Below are positions 1 through 13,500 of a stretch of 64,000 nt of DNA, piece after piece. Numbering within the stretch: position 1 is the stretch's first letter; each line of letters starts with the position of its first letter. The stretch covers positions 1,945,770-2,009,769 of the forward strand of contig JAAOMT010000128.1 of assembly GCA_016748015.1 (NCBI GenBank). The letters run 5' to 3'. This DNA is from Geosiphon pyriformis. Taxonomy: Eukaryota; Glomeromycota; Glomeromycetes; Archaeosporales; Geosiphonaceae. Under the pieces are notes generated by a model. It was not told the origin of the DNA and made no database searches. It saw only the letters and a program-made list of their open reading frames with translations. A program made the position numbers and the translations under genes.

Positions 1-1203
1 AATAGTGATCTCAAAAAAGCAAACATTCATTCAAATTGGAAAGTGGTCATTAAGGAGATCCCAGTAGATCTTCTAAAGTTGGCTGTGGAATCAGTTTTTT
101 CTAAATTTGGCAAGATTGTTTCCATCAGGATGCAATTGATTGGTTTTTGGCGAAAAGCCCAAATTGAATTTAAGTCATCAGAAGTTGTCAGTTTGGTCAC
201 TTCTAAGTGGTCTGTTCTTGTGGATAAGGATTCAGTTTGTGTGATGCTGGCCATTAGTGATAAACAAATATGAATATCTAGGGATCAACATCAGGCTATG
301 CTTTATACTTTGCCTATGGGTACTTCTGCTCATAATTTGTCAGATTTGTTGATGTCATATGGTGGAAAAACTTGTTTTATTGGCCACAATCCCAGTTCAT
401 ATGTCCGTAATCAGTGTGCAATCATTTGTTTTGAAAATGAAGCTGCCAGATTGGCTGCTGTTTGTACTATTCTAATTTTCAAGAGTGTTGGTTTGTATTG
501 GACTAGTCTTGTTTTGGCTAGTTGTGCGAAGTGTAAACAATTTGGTCATATTACTGTCAACTGTTCTGTGGGTGAAAGTTCTGGTATTCATGGGAAGAGA
601 GTGGTTTCTGATCATGATCAGATTTGCCTGGCTAGTATATATAAGAAGAAATTGGCTTCTATTGTTTGTCTGGTTTCATTTGGTGGCAAGACATGGGCTC
701 AAGTTGCTAGTGGCACCCTTTTTCATGTGTTTGCTTTTGGTTCTTCTGGTTCTTGTTTGCGTTCTGGTTTGGTTTCTCCTTCGGCAGTCTCTGATCCTCT
801 TGTTGTTTCCCATTTGGGTAAGCATTTGGCTGTCTTGGAGCACTCTTTAGAGCTTTTGGCTGACTGTGTTTCTGGCATCCTGGTTAGGTTGGATTCCTTT
901 GGTATGGTTTCTTCGGTTTCTTTTTCTCTGGCCTTCTCTTCTGTTGCTTCTGCAGCTTTGGGTTCTGAAGTGAATTCAGATATGATTGTAGACAATGCTT
1001 CGGGTTTTCCTGATATTACCTCCCCTGTCACTGATGATGGTGTTGTCAATCTTAGTGCTAGTAGTTCCAAGGTTCTTACTGCTAAGGTGGGCGGTTTGGA
1101 AACAAAATTGGTCGCTTTGGAAGCTTCAGTTGGTTTGGTTTTAGATAAGTTGAATTTTTTGTGCTCTGGTTCGGGTTTGTCAGCTCCCACAGTTTCTCAA
1201 TGA
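1..1203 (+). pseudogene. L1 ORF1 remnant: RRM-like domain, CCHC knuckle, coiled C-terminus
   Basis: The frame opens inside an RRM-like segment (WKVVIKEIP..., then FSKFGKIVSIRMQLIG) and runs to the stop at 1,201-1,203. An in-frame TGA at 271-273 lies where relatives have Trp. The zinc knuckle C-x2-C-x4-H-x4-C is intact at 523-564 (CAKCKQFGHITVNC). The last third is Ser/Val/Leu-rich and ends with a heptad-like segment (LTAKVGGLETKLVALEASV), shared with L3, L4 and L5 but not L2 or L6. ORF1 proteins of this kind bind RNA and form the LINE RNP; that role is family knowledge, not seen here. The 5' part is outside the window. Confidence 0.85.
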
Positions 1204-4200
1204 CTCATTTAATTTGGAAGATTGCAACATGCAATGTCAGAGGTATAAACAATTATGCAAAGCAGGCAGACATTGTTTGTTGGCATAAGGATATGAACAA
1301 TCTGGTCTCTATTGTTACTGAAACAAAGTTGCGGGAAAAGATTTGCCCTTGGATTGCTGATAGGTTTGATGGTGTTCATGTTTTTACTTCTGGTCTGGAT
1401 TCTGGTCACATGGGATCTGGTGTTGCTATTATTTTGAACTCTTCATTGGCAAGACATGTGTGCAAGGTTTCAGAGGTGCCTGGTTGGCTCTTGTCAATGA
1501 GACTGCTTTTTAAGAACAAGCTCTTTGTGTTAATTCTGGGACTGTATGCTGGCGCTTCTTTGGTGGTTCGTTTCTCTTAAGCTGGTAATATCAACTCTTT
1601 CATTGCTAAAGTGGTGAATGAATCTTTTTTTGTTATTCTTGGTAGTGATTTCAATGAGAACAGTTCTCACAAATATGCCAGTTTCAAAAAGTGTTTTAAT
1701 TTGGGTTTGGTCAACTCTTTGGGTGGGAGTTCGTTTGTGAAATCTCTGACTTGGTGCAATTCTTGTGGTGTCACCAAGACAATTGACTATGTTTTTGTCT
1801 CCTCTAATTTGATTAACGTGGTTATGGATCACAGTGTAACTGGTGTTAATGACTTTTTTGATACTGATTATAGAGCTGTTTCTGTGTCTGTGGGTATAGG
1901 TGAATTGTTAGATGTGCAGCTTTCTTCATTGTGCAAACAGACCACTAGGAATTGTTAGAAATTTGACATCAAGAATGCCAATAGAGCTAAGTAGTTGGAG
2001 TTCAAGGACACTTCGGCTGCTAATGCCTCTATGTTTTTGGATGCGTTTGGTGCTGCTGTGAAATTTTCTAATATGGACACTATGTAGAACATTGTTCACA
2101 AGATCATAATTCTTTCTGCAGATGGTACATTTAAAAGGAAGTGGTTCAAGGGTTTTGATAGCATTTTCACCAAGGTGTCTTCTAGGTTTCATAAGCTAGA
2201 ATTGCTGGTTTCAAAGTTGGTCAAGGCTTCACATTCAGTTTCTAGTGAAGAGTTTGTTACTTTGTTGGAGGTGTGGCACAGGCTTGATTCCCCTGGTGCA
2301 TTGGTGGTAAGGTTTCTGTTTCTTTTAGGTTCTGGTTTCAATTTTATTCATTCTGCGCTGGCCAAAGCAAGGAAGTTGTACTGTGCTTCTAAGTTGTTGG
2401 AATCCAAACGTGCTGAGGAATCTTCGATCAAGCAGGCTATTAGTAAGAGGATGAAAAGTTTTAAACTAGACAAGGGTCACACTATTAGGAGTGTTTTGGA
2501 GTGTCCCTTTCACAAGGTGATCTTGGATCATTTGGTTATGGAAGATGAGTTGATTTTGGAGCCTGACTTTGTCAAATCGAAGATGGATGAAATCATGGAG
2601 GAGTGGACCAGGAAACGTAGGGTGGTTTCTGATATCTCCAGAGATTGGGCTCACCAATATCAGCCTCTAAAGTATGTTTTTAATGGTGCTTTTTCTGGTG
2701 TCATGTGTCCGATTAGTTTTGATGAAATGTCAGCAGTCGTCAAGGATCTTCTTGATGGGAAGACGGCTGGTCTCTCTGGTATCTCTAACAAATTGTGGAA
2801 GTGTTGTGACAAATCAGTTTTGAATATGCTTTTGATGCTCTTGAACCTGTGTTTAGTTAGTAAGTCAGTTCCTGGACCTTAGAAAAAAGCTTGGGTTTCT
2901 ATGATCCCTAAACTGTATGAATGGAAGGGAGTTCTTATGAACACTTATCCTATTGTTTTGATTGAAACAGCCTGCAAGATTCTTTCTAAGATCCTTTCAG
3001 ATAGGATTTCTTTGGCTTGCAGTGCTTTTGATGTCTTTTGCAGGAACAATTTTTCAGTTCTAAAAGGTACAACAACCCAGTCTCCCATTTTTGCTGTTGG
3101 TTTAGTGATTGAAAATGCTCTAGAGAAAAACCGAGAACTTTGGTTGGTTTTACAAGACATGCATAAGACTTATGACTCAATCAGTTAAGAACATCTTAGG
3201 AAAAGTCTGGTCAGGATTAAGATGTGTGAGAAGTTCATTAGATTTTTTGGCAGCATTTACAATGGTTACGTTAACAGAGTGATGACTGATTTTGGCCTAA
3301 CCGATGGATATTGTGTTCATGATAGACTGGAACAAGGGGAAGTTTTCTCTCCTTTTCTCTGGTGTATATTCTACAATTCACTTTTGTGTAAAGTCAAAAG
3401 ACAGGATAGTGTGTAACTATAGGTTGAATTCTCATTTTATATCCAAAACTGGTCAGGTGGATCCTCAGGCTGGGCTGTCTTCGTTTTTTGCTGCCGGCGC
3501 TTTTGTCGATAATACTATTTGGGTTGGTAGCAGCCAGGCTGTTACACAACACATTTTTGATGTTGCTAGTGAGTTTTTCAAGTTTAATAATATTTCTGTA
3601 AATAACAACAAAATGGTGGCCATCCCCATCAATTGCTGAGTGTTGGACCTTTATTTAACTATTAGTGGTGTGCCTATTTTTATTGCCAAGAAAGGGGAAT
3701 CTTATCGTTATCTAGGCATTTTTTTATCTTCTGAGAGTTTTTCGAAGCCCAGCTTAGCTAAAGCCTAGGCGGATGTGTGGTTTTTTGTGAATCTAGTTTT
3801 AAAAAAGGCAGTTTCTGATAAGCAGTGTGCATATTTGGTGTCTGCAGTTTTTTTTCCCATCATCAGCTATAGGACTCAGTTCAGTTTCATTTCTGTGAGT
3901 GTTTGTAACAAATGAGATGCTCTAGTATGCAAGATCTTGAAATTTAAGTCTGGGTTGTCCTGTGATTTCCCCAATGATGCACTGCACCACCTCTCATTGT
4001 ATGGTTTAAAAACTTTTGAGCAGATTCAGGCTGAGAGTAAATTGGCATCTGCTGTTACTTTCGCAAATTCTGCTGGTATTTTGGGTCACTTTTTTTCTCA
4101 TAGATCTCATGATTTTCAAGTTTTTAGCTGGCACCCACGTTATCCTTTGCTGTTTTCATCTCGTATTGGTGTCAATCCCTCAAACAATTTTTTGGCTGGT

Positions 4201-5886
4201 GTGGTTTGTATTTTTTCCAGATGTGATTTGTCTTTGGATGGCTCTCTGGCTTGTGCTTTTTGCCATCAGTGTGGTACTTCTATGTCTTTGGTTCTTGGTG
4301 AACCCTGTTTTTTCAGGTGTGTTTCTTCACTCAGATGTTATGGAATTGCTTTTGTGGAACAGCTTCATGATCATAATGGTGATGTTTTCAGTTGGAGAGC
4401 CTTCAAGCATTGGAAGAGGCTAGATTTTCATGGCCCAATTCTTTTCTGGTTTGATCTCTCTGTTCACTTTCTTGGTGGTGTTGGTCTTCTTTCCTCAAGT
4501 TTTTCTTTGGTAAATGGTCATGTTGTATTGGATATTTGTCTCTTTCATGATTTTGGTGTGGTTTGTAACACTCTGCTGACTGCTGATGCTGCCCACCTTT
4601 TTGTGTATACGGATGGGTCTCTGTCTGGTCTGGGCACTGTTGATGTGAAAGCAGGTGCTGCCATTTTTTTTGAGGACATTAACTTGGGTTTGGGGGTTGG
4701 AATGTCCAGTTTGGTTTCTTTTACTCTGACGGAGCTGCAAGCCATAGCTTTGGCCCTTGAGTGTGTTCCTTCTTCTTATTCAATTGACTTGTTTTTGGAT
4801 AGCCAAGCTGCTTTGGATGCATGTAGGTCAGAGTTTTCACTGGTTTGTCTGGATTTCAGGAACTGCTGTTGGATTGAGCATTGCCACATTGCTATCGTTA
4901 TTCGTCGAAAAAATTTGGATGTAAATTGAATTAAGGTAAAAGGTCATTCAGGTGTTTCAGGCAATGAGCATGCTGATACACTTGCCAAAGATACTGCTCT
5001 TTCTGCCTGGTGTCTGCCTCATTTAGTTAGTGAATGTTTTCTGTGCACTGGTGATATGGCAGTTTCTAGTAATTCTAAACATTTTGTTCACAATATTTTC
5101 TGATCAGTTCATTGTGCTCGTTGGGAGGTTGGAGTTGGTTCTTATGTTGTGGCTGATAGTTTGTATGCTGATGTCAATTGATTTAAGTCTTCTATGATAT
5201 GGCACACCAATTCTTACTTGGCCTCTGGTTTCACCAGCATGTGCACAGCAAGCTGTCGCACTTACTTTATAAAGGCTCTCTATCATTGGCTTTCTGTTGT
5301 TGTACGCAAACATTTATATGATAGGAGATACCCCAGTGTGGTCTGTCTGTTCTGTGGTGATGTTGAGATTTCAGATCACGTCTTTTCGTGTTCTTAAGAT
5401 GCTGCAGGCCATGCTTATTTGTTGGATATTTATGCTTTAGCTTGAAAGGCTCTTTCTGGTCTAACTTGCTCTTCTTCATGTGTCTCACAGGTGTTGGCTT
5501 CTTGTATTTCTGAGGTTGGAATTGGTGTTGCTCTGTGTAAGGGCTTTGTTTTTGATGACTGGTTTCGGAAGTCTGTTTCAGTTTTTAAAAATTCTAAGGA
5601 AGGCACTAAAAAGATTGTAGGCTTTGTGCGTAAGTTTTATCTTGCATTTCGGGATGACATCTGGTTGGTCTGCACCAAACACTGGGCATTTATGGAGAGA
5701 CATGGTTTGATCCCACATGATGAGTTCGTTTTTGTGTCAATTTCTGGTTTGTCTGTAGCATTCTTGGCTGGTGTGATTAGGCTGTTGGGTGTTGCTAAAG
5801 CTTTTGAGATTAGTTTTGGGTTTTGCAAGCTTTGTTTATTCTTTTCGGGTATTGGGGACCCAGTCTCTGTGCATATAAGTGTGTAG
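1200..5886 (+). pseudogene. L1 ORF2: endonuclease, reverse transcriptase, RNase H, broken
   Basis: ORF2 starts at ATG 1,200, overlapping the ORF1 stop (sequence CAATGA). The AP-type endonuclease opens with MTHLIWKIATCNVRGIN and has the ETKL motif near 1,320 and SDFNEN near 1,647. The RT domain spans about 2,690-3,900 and its catalytic box reads FVDN (3,502-3,513) instead of FVDD, a GAT to AAT change. RNase H follows (VYTDGSLSGLG near 4,600, ELQA, DSQAALDAC). A C-terminal zinc motif CLFCGDVEISDHVFSC lies near 5,345-5,395. More than a dozen in-frame stops are present, most at Trp codons (for example 2,881, 3,186, 3,913, 4,927), plus at least one frameshift near 3,410. It cannot encode an active protein. 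Confidence 0.9.
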
Positions 5887-6154
5887 TGTTGTCCTAACTG
5901 GCCCAAGTAGCTGGTTACATGTAGAAAGTGCATAATTCACACCTAGTTTAGATTATTTGTATGATATATAGTGCTAGATAGCATTTGGACCTCATAAAAT
6001 AATAATAAAATAAATAAATAAATAAATTTAATTTGTATTTAATTAACTTAACTTTTAAAGAGTTTTATAAAGATAATAAAAACTTTTTTCTCTTGTTTAT
6101 CCCAAAATTCTTAAAAAGAGTCAGTAGTTTTTTGAAAAAAGTTTTTTCAACATT

Positions 6155-8008
6155 TAGTATGATAAAACCAAACTGTTTTTGGATTTCAAGACTACTGTTG
6201 GCCCTAGTATTGTCATTATGAAGAAGATTGTTAAAGATTCTGGCTCTGGAGATAGTTTCAAGCCTGTTTTGTCAAGGAAAAAGAGGAAAGGTGTTACTTT
6301 GGAAAAGGGTATTGGCAGTATAGAAGTGTCTACTAAAGTGCTAAGTGGTTGTTCTTGAAGTTCTGAGACTGGTAACACCACCGAGTCTAAAAGCATCAAT
6401 ATGAAAAAAGAATGTCTGGTTGAAAAAACCAGCTTTGATTATGGTAAAAGAGACACCGTCATTAATAAAGATCATGATTATACACCTAAAGAGCCAAGAG
6501 TCAAGACTGCTAAAGCATTGGACAAGTCATTGGGTAAAATAAATTTCTCAGGCCATAATAATAATGATAATGTTTTCTTAGATACCCCTCTAGAACTTCC
6601 CTCTTCCTTGAAGAATTTGGTCACTGTTTCTGTTAGAAAATCTTTTACTTTGGATATTGGCTTGGATAAAGTGGTTGAGAAATCCTCTCAAGAAAAGCTG
6701 ATGGTGGTTAGAAAATTGTTTTCAAAAGTTAATAGTTTTGGGGAGGTCTCTACTCCCTCAAAATTTTTAGGGATCATTCGTGCTTTCTTCACTTCTGAAT
6801 CTAATTTGGCACAGGCTATAGAAAAGATGAGAGCAGTGGATATTTTGGTAAACAACAATCTCAAGAAATCAACTGATCATTCAGATTGGGCTGTGGTAAT
6901 TAAGGAAATTTCTGTTGGAATATCAGCTAAGGCTGTGCGTGCTGCGCTATCCAAGTTTGGAATAATTAAGTCGATCAAGATGCTATTGGTGAGACTGTGG
7001 CAGAAAGCAATGATAGAATTTGAGCAATCGGATCATGCTGATTTGGTTGTAGCTGAGTGGTCTATCCTAATTGGGAAGGATGCTGTGTGTGTCGTCAAAG
7101 CTGATTTAAACAAAAAAACATGGGATGCAAGAGATTATTATAGGGCACTGCTCTATATACTGCCAATGGGAACTAATGCTCATAATATTTAGAACTTTGT
7201 TAAATCTGTGAGTGGAAAAACTTGCATCATCAATCATCATCCAGTTATATAGGCTCAGGTCAAATGTGCTGTTGTTTGTTTCAATTCTGCTGAGTCATTG
7301 GATGTTGCCATGAGGACTACACTGGTGCTCAAAGACACTAATTTACATTAGTTTAGTCTTGTTTCTGCCAGATGTACCAAGTATAAGAAGTCAGGTTATA
7401 CATCATTAGACTGTGCTAAAAGTAGGAAGATTTCTTCTGATAGTTTATTGCATAAAGTGCTTTCAGATGCAAATAAAAGCAGGCTGGTCACAATATATAC
7501 CAAAAATTCTGCTCCAGTTGCTCATTTTATTTCTTTTGGTGGTCTCTCTTGGGCGAAGATTGCAAATAGGTCTTCTTTTTCCCCTCTCTTTAGCTGAGTT
7601 GTTTCTGTAAATGTTGGTTCTTCTTCAGAGATGAAGCCATTCCTACTGGTTGTGACTGAAATCAATAATAGGTTTGCTGCTCTTGAACACAGTCTCACCA
7701 GCCTCACAGAGCATGTTGATATGCTGGCTAAAAGATTGGAAACACTTGAGCCAATGATTTCCCAGCTTAGCCCTAGATGTCAGCCATTGGTAACCCCTTT
7801 ATCACAGAATCAAGAGGCAGATATAGTGATGAGTAAGGGTTCAGACATAGCCATTAGTAGTAAAACTGTTGCAGAAGCAGTGGTTTTTGATTCTTCTGTT
7901 ATCAGAAAAATGGAGAACACTTTGAAAAATCTTGCAATTACAGTTATAGGCCTTTCGGCCAAAATAGACAATGCTAGTTTGGTTCCTGCTGCTTCTTTCT
8001 CTCAATGA
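6155..8008 (+). pseudogene. L2 ORF1, broken
   Basis: The true start is unclear; the frame is open from about 6,155. The first stop is TGA at 6,356-6,358, at the same codon where L6 has TAG, so the ancestral codon may be Trp. The basic N-terminus (KKIV..., SRKKRKG) leads to an RRM-like part (SDWAVVIKEISV, LSKFGIIKSIKMLLV) around 6,880-7,100. The CCHC knuckle near 7,375 reads C-TK-Y-KKSG-Y-TSLD-C, having lost its second Cys and its His by single transitions. Further stops lie near 7,190, 7,250, 7,350 and 7,597. The C-terminal part (TPLSQNQEADIVM) is nearly the same as in L6. Confidence 0.85.
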
Positions 8009-11000
8009 TAGAGCTAATGTAAAGGTTTGCTGCATGTAATATTTGGGGTATTAATGTCTCTGCCAAGCAAGAAGACATTGTTTATTGGCACATAGAGTCT
8101 GGAAATATGGTTTTTATTATTACAGAAACAAAGTTGAGGTCTAATACAAGGCCATAGATCATAAACAGATTTGATGGAGTGAAAATTTTCTTTTCTGGTT
8201 TGGACAAAGGTTTTCTTGGTGCTGAGGTGGCAATCATTTTGAACAATTTTCTCACACGTCATGTTGTAAAAATTGAAGAAGTCCTTGGTCATCTTATCTC
8301 TATTCGGCTCCTATTTAAAAGCAAGCTGTCGGTAACAATCTTGGGTCTATACACTGAAGCTTCTGCTGAGACTAGATTTGGTTAGTCCTCTGTGATCAAC
8401 TCTTTTATTGTTAAGGCTGTTAATTCCTCCATATTTACTGTGCTAAGTGGAGATTTCAATGAGAATAAGTCTAAAAAAAGTGCAAATTTTAAGTTCTGCT
8501 CAGAGTTGGATTTGGTCAATGCTTTTAGTGAACATTTGTTGGTCAATGTCTCCACTTGAGGCAACTTGAGGGGTGCCATGAAAGTTATTGATTACATTTT
8601 TGTGAGTGGGTGTCTGTTGTTAGCAATGGTTGGTCACAAGATTATTTCTGTTTCGGATTTCTTTGATACTGATTATAATGCTGTTGTAATGTCTATTGAT
8701 TTGGGTGGATTCTTGGATGTTCAATTAAATAGCTTGTGAAAACAGGCTAACAGAAATTGTTGGAAGTTTAAGATTAAGGATGCTGATGAAGCCAAGTGGT
8801 TACATTATAAGAATTGTTCCTCTGCCAGGCTTTTGGGAGTGAAGAATAGGTTTTCAGCTACTATTGCAATTAATAATTTAGACTCAATGTGGTCAGTGCT
8901 GGAGAGAATGATGGTGGGGTTTGCAGATAAAATTTTCTCTAAGCAGTGGTTCAGTGAATTTTAGTGCTCAAAAAATAAACAGTCCTCTAAATTTCTGGGG
9001 CTTGAATTGCTAGTTGTAAAAATTGTCAAAAGATTGAGTTTGGCTAACATCATTGGTTTCAATAATCTTGTAAAAAAATGGTCAACATTAGATGCTAATA
9101 AGGCTCTTGTTGTTACTAGTATAATTCAGGCTGGTAAAAAGCAGATGGTAATTCTCAAACATTTATCTCTTGTCAAGAGAGAATATAGGAAATCCAAGAT
9201 GTATAAATCGAAATTAGTTGAAGAGGTGTCAATCAGAAATGTAATCAAAAAATGCATGGAGAAGTTTTGTTTAGACAAAGATAGCATAATTAGAAGTGTT
9301 TTGGATTGTCCATTTCACAAGGTGGTGTTGGACCACTTGGTAAAAGATGATAAGTTGGTTTTGAAACCAGAAAAGATAAAGTTGAGTGTAGATAAGATCA
9401 TGGAGAGTTGGACGAGGAAACATTTAGTGTTTCCAGTGCTGTCTGATCTGTGGGCTCACCAGTATACACTACTGGACTATGTTAGAGATAACACCTTCTC
9501 TGGTGTAATATGTGCAATTAACATGAGTAAATTGGTCCTGGTTATTGGCAATCTGCCTGATGGCAAAGCAACCAGCCTGTCAGGCATTCCCAATGAATTA
9601 TGGAAGCATGGTAGTAAGGAGATATTAAGGTGTTTATTGGTGCTGTTAAATACATGTTTGACTGTTGGTGGAGTGTCCACTCTGTAGAAAAAAGCATGAG
9701 TTTCAATGATTCCTAAGCCATATGACTAGGATGGTGTTCTTACGAACACTTGACTAATAGCATTAATTAAGACTGCTAGAAAAATTCTGTCTAAGATTTT
9801 GTCTGATCATATCTTGTTAGCATGTAGCAAGTTCAATGTTCTTTAGGACAACAACTTTTCAGTGTTAAAGAGTACATTCACACAGTTTCCAGTGTTTGCT
9901 GTTGGGTTAATAATTGAGAATGCTCTTGAGAAGAATAGAGAAATCTGGTTGGTTTTGTAAGACATAAGGAAAGCATACAATTCTGTTGGGTGGCACCACC
10001 TAAAAGCTAGCTTGTGGCATATTAAAATGTGTAGCAGATTTATTGAGTTCTTTGGAAATATACATGAGAATAGATTTAACAGAGTAATAACTGATTTTGG
10101 TCTGTTGGATAACTACAGAGTTCATGTTAAGTTAGATTAAGATAAGGTCTTTTCACTTCTTTTGTAGAGAATCTTCTATGATCTATTTTTATGCAAGATC
10201 AAACAGCATAAACAATTGTGTAAGTACAGGATTGATACTAAATTTGTTTCAAGAACAGCTAGAATTAAGAATGGTGGTGGAATGACATCTTATTTTGTGG
10301 CTAGTGCATTTGTTGATAATACTATTTGGGTTGGAAATTGTCAGGCCTCTACTCAGTATGCTTTGAACATTGCCAGTGAGTTTTTTGTAATTAACAATAT
10401 TTCCATTAACAGTGAAAAAACAGTAGCTATTTCTATCAATCAGGGTGTTAAGACAGCTTCTTTAAGTATTTGTGGACAGCCAATTTCAATAGCCAAAAAA
10501 GGTGAAGCATATCATTACTTGGGAATATTTTTGTTCATAGAGAAGTTGTTCAAGCCTAGTGTTGCCAGAACTCATTCTAATGTTCATTTCTTCACCAATG
10601 TTTTGCTCAGAAAGGCTGTTACAGATAAACAGTTCTCATACTTGGATTTGGCTGTATAGTTGGCTACCGAACTCAATTTAATTTTGTGTCAATAAATGTT
10701 TGTCGTAAATGAGATGTTATAATTAGGAAGGGCCTCAAGTCCAAAGCATGTTTGCTGCACAATTTCCCTAGTGAGACTTTGCATCACCCATCTTTGTATG
10801 GTTTAAAGTCATTTGAACAAGTCTAAGCTAAGAGTAAATTGGCTGCTGTGATCTCATTTTCCAATGATCATGGAATTCTTGGTCATTTGTTTTGTCACCA
10901 GTTTTTGGATTTACAAGTTTCAGATTAGGCTTCTTTGGATCCTTTGCAGTTTCCTGTAAGGTTGTGTATTAGCCCAATGAACAATTTTTTGGCTGGTGTG

Positions 11001-12689
11001 GTTAGGATTTTTTTGGACAATAAGTTATTCTTGGCAAATAAGTTACCCAGTGCCTTTCATGATTCTGGTGTTTTTCCAATATCCTTAGTCTTGAAAAAGT
11101 CTTTGTTCTTTGATTCTGTTTGTTCTTTAAAGCATTTTGGGGTCACCTTTGGTAACTGACTGTATTATAAAAAAGGGAGAGTGATGGACTGAAAAACTTT
11201 TTGCCACTAGAAGAGATTGGATCTTAGGTGTCCTGTGCCTTATTGGTTTGTGCTCACTTCTAAATTTTTGAATGATAAGGGTTCTTCTGAATCTGTCTTG
11301 GTGGGTTCTTTTTTATCTTTATCCAGTTTATGTATTTCGAATTACAAAAAATTTTTGGATATTCGGAGTGGCTTGCATGAAGTCTGGTTTGGTAATTTTG
11401 AAGTCTATACTGATGGTTCATTGAAGAATGCTGGTTCTACTGAGGTCATATATAGAGCAGCTGCATATTTTCTGGTTTTGGACATGGGTGTTGGCATTGG
11501 AATTTAGGGTCTTCTTTCTTCTACAATGGCTGAATTACAAGCAGTTGCCTTGGCTTTGGAGTATGTTCCATTCTCTTGTGATGTGGATGTGTATCTTAAC
11601 AGTTAAGCTGCTATTAATGCATGTGTGTTTGAGATGGTACTAGCCTTTCCCAACTTTTGTAATTGTTGCTGAATGGAGAGGAAACATATTTACAATTTGG
11701 TCCAGGATAAAGATCTTACTGTGTGTTGGATTAAGATTAAGGGTCATTTTGGGGTGATTGGTAATGTGAAGGCAGATACTTTGGCCAGTAAAGCAGCAGG
11801 TTCTCTGGTTTTTTTGCCTGTGGGCATGCAGGAACAATTTTTGATGGCTGAGAGCTTGGCTGTGTCTGGCAATACTTATCACTTTATTTGGGGTGTATTT
11901 AGGTCTATTTGTAGGGCTTGTTGGGAAGCGGGTTCTGGTTGCAACATAATTGCAGAGGTATCAGTAAGTGATGTGAATTGGGTCACCATCTCAAAAATAT
12001 GGTACTCCAATTCACACATGCTTGTGGAGTTTACTAGTCAGAAGTCAACCATATTGTGCATGTATATAATAAAAGCTGTGTATCATAGGTTGTCTGTTAC
12101 TGTCCATAAGAAGCTTTATAATAAGAAGTATTCTGGTATGCTTTGTTTGTTGTGTGATGAGATAGAATTGCCAGATTATGTCTTTATTTATGCTCAGAAT
12201 ATTGACATTTGAAAAGAGGTTTTGTCTGAGGCTTTTGCTTTCTGGGCCTCCTTAGTTGGTACTCATTGCTTGTTTTTATCTGCTATTTCTCAGGTGCTTG
12301 ATCTTTGTCATTCGGATATTGGCTTGTATTCGGTAATATGCAAGGGTTTTGTGCTAAAGGATTGGTACAAGGAGGCTATTAAGGTTTTTGATGGGAAAAA
12401 AAGAGCTGTTGACTTTGTTATTGATTTGGTTGAAAAGTTGGTCAAGCTGCATCATTTTAAAGTATAGTTAATGAGATCTGAGTTCAGGGTGTATATAGAA
12501 AAGGCTGGTTTGGTTGGTGATGGTAGTGTATTATCAGGTTTTTCATGTTGTGCAAGTTCTGTACTATCAGATGGTATAGTAAGATTTCTTGATATGCTAG
12601 AATTTTTTGTTGTTAGCTTTGGCTATCACAGGCCTTGTCTTTTCTTTTCTGGTTTGGATGGTAGTCCTCATGTTAATATAGATGTGTAA
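8005..12689 (+). pseudogene. L2 ORF2: endonuclease, RT, RNase H, broken
   Basis: It starts at ATG 8,005-8,007 inside CAATGATAG, overlapping the ORF1 stop by 4 nt. The endonuclease shows ITETKLRS and SGDFNENKS. The RT catalytic box is FVDN at 10,309-10,320 (Asp to Asn). RNase H begins at about 11,400 (VYTDGSLKNAG) and the C-terminal zinc region (CLLCDEIELPDY) has lost its His to Tyr. Stops such as those at 8,157, 8,383, 9,687 and 10,138 lie mostly at Trp or Gln codons. One long segment (9,007-9,687) is intact. Best relative in this window by eye is L3. Confidence 0.88.
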
Positions 12690-12830
12690 TGTTGCTTTGT
12701 CTGGTCTGAGTGGCTAGTCACATGTAGAAAATATGTGAATCACATTTAGTTTGAACCACTTAATTTGGTTTTATGTACTAAATAGTAGTTAAGCTTTACT
12801 TGTTAAATGCATTAATAAAAAAAAAAATTT

Positions 12831-13128
12831 TAAAATTAAGTAACTTAATAAGTTAATTAATTAAAAATATATACAAAAATATAATTTATTTTGTTTTTAA
12901 AACCAATATAATAAATAATATAATTAAAAATTAATCTAAACCAAAATAAATTAATATGTTTTTAATATTATTGTTTAAAATAATTTTTTTTTCTATTTAC
13001 AGTTATAATAAAGCTAAGTACTATATATTAATAGAATTATAAAATTTTTTTTCTTTTATAACAAATTTTTTATAACTTTTTTATATAAAATAAAAAAATT
13101 AAATTTATTTAAATATTAAATTTATAAT
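12831..13128. other. A/T desert spacer
   Basis: About 300 bases of almost pure A and T between the tail of L2 and the 5' stem of L3. No ORF, RNA gene or family motif could be recognised. By analogy with 31,694-32,310 it may be fully decayed retrotransposon DNA. Confidence 0.6.
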
Positions 13129-13500
13129 AAAAAAAAAAAACTTCTTTTTTTCTTTCCAAAATTTCCCAAAGAGCACATTTCTAAAAAAAAAAATTTTGTT
13201 TTTTTTAGTTTACACATCAACATTTTTTTATCTAATAATTTTTTTTTGTGAAGTTGAAGGCTGCTTTGAATAGCAATATGTCTAAAAAAAAGTCTCTAAA
13301 AATGCTTTTTATGATTCTGCCAGTGAATTTTCCTTACAAAAAAAGAGAATTGTTCTTGAAAATGTCAAACATTTTGGTAATAAGAAAAATATTTCTTTAA
13401 TCAAATCTGGATTTGGCAATAATATATATTCTAATGTAGATAATTTGTCTGGTAATAATAAAGAGATTGGCATTGTTATCAGTAGTTTTTGTCAATATTT

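Larger units (their letters stand above)
1..6030 (+). mobile_element. LINE L1 (non-LTR retrotransposon, 5' end outside the window)
   Basis: The element holds the end of ORF1, a complete but broken ORF2 and the 3' UTR. The 3' UTR (5,887 to about 6,030) has the family block GTAGCTGGTTACATGTAG and ends in an (AAT/AAAT)n tail rather than pure poly-A. The next element (L2) starts about 50 bases later, so the two lie head to tail. Domain order (RRM-like, CCHC, AP endonuclease, RT, RNase H, C-terminal zinc motif) is that of I/Tad1-like fungal LINEs; the clade is inferred from domain order only. By eye, ORF1 is of the type seen in L3, L4 and L5, while ORF2 is closest to L6. Confidence 0.9.
6078..12830 (+). 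mobile_element. LINE L2, full length but inactivated
   Basis: The 5' end is set by a perfect 13-bp inverted repeat, AAAAACTTTTTTC at 6,078-6,090 and its complement at 6,134-6,146. This is the same place as in the other elements. The 3' UTR (12,690 to about 12,830) carries GTGGCTAGTCACATGTAG and ends AAATGCATTAATAAAA followed by poly-A. The ORF1 type matches L6 (shared TPLSQNQ-x2-DIVM motif), but the endonuclease-RT part matches L3 (shared SGDFNEN-K/R-SKKSA). That makes L2 a candidate mosaic. No clear target-site duplication was seen. Confidence 0.9.

Noticed and set aside
723-1190. Long antisense ORFs across LINE coding regions (also 58,657-58,839, 62,969-63,208 and others)
   Set aside because: They are shadows of the T/G-rich sense coding strand and have no independent features.
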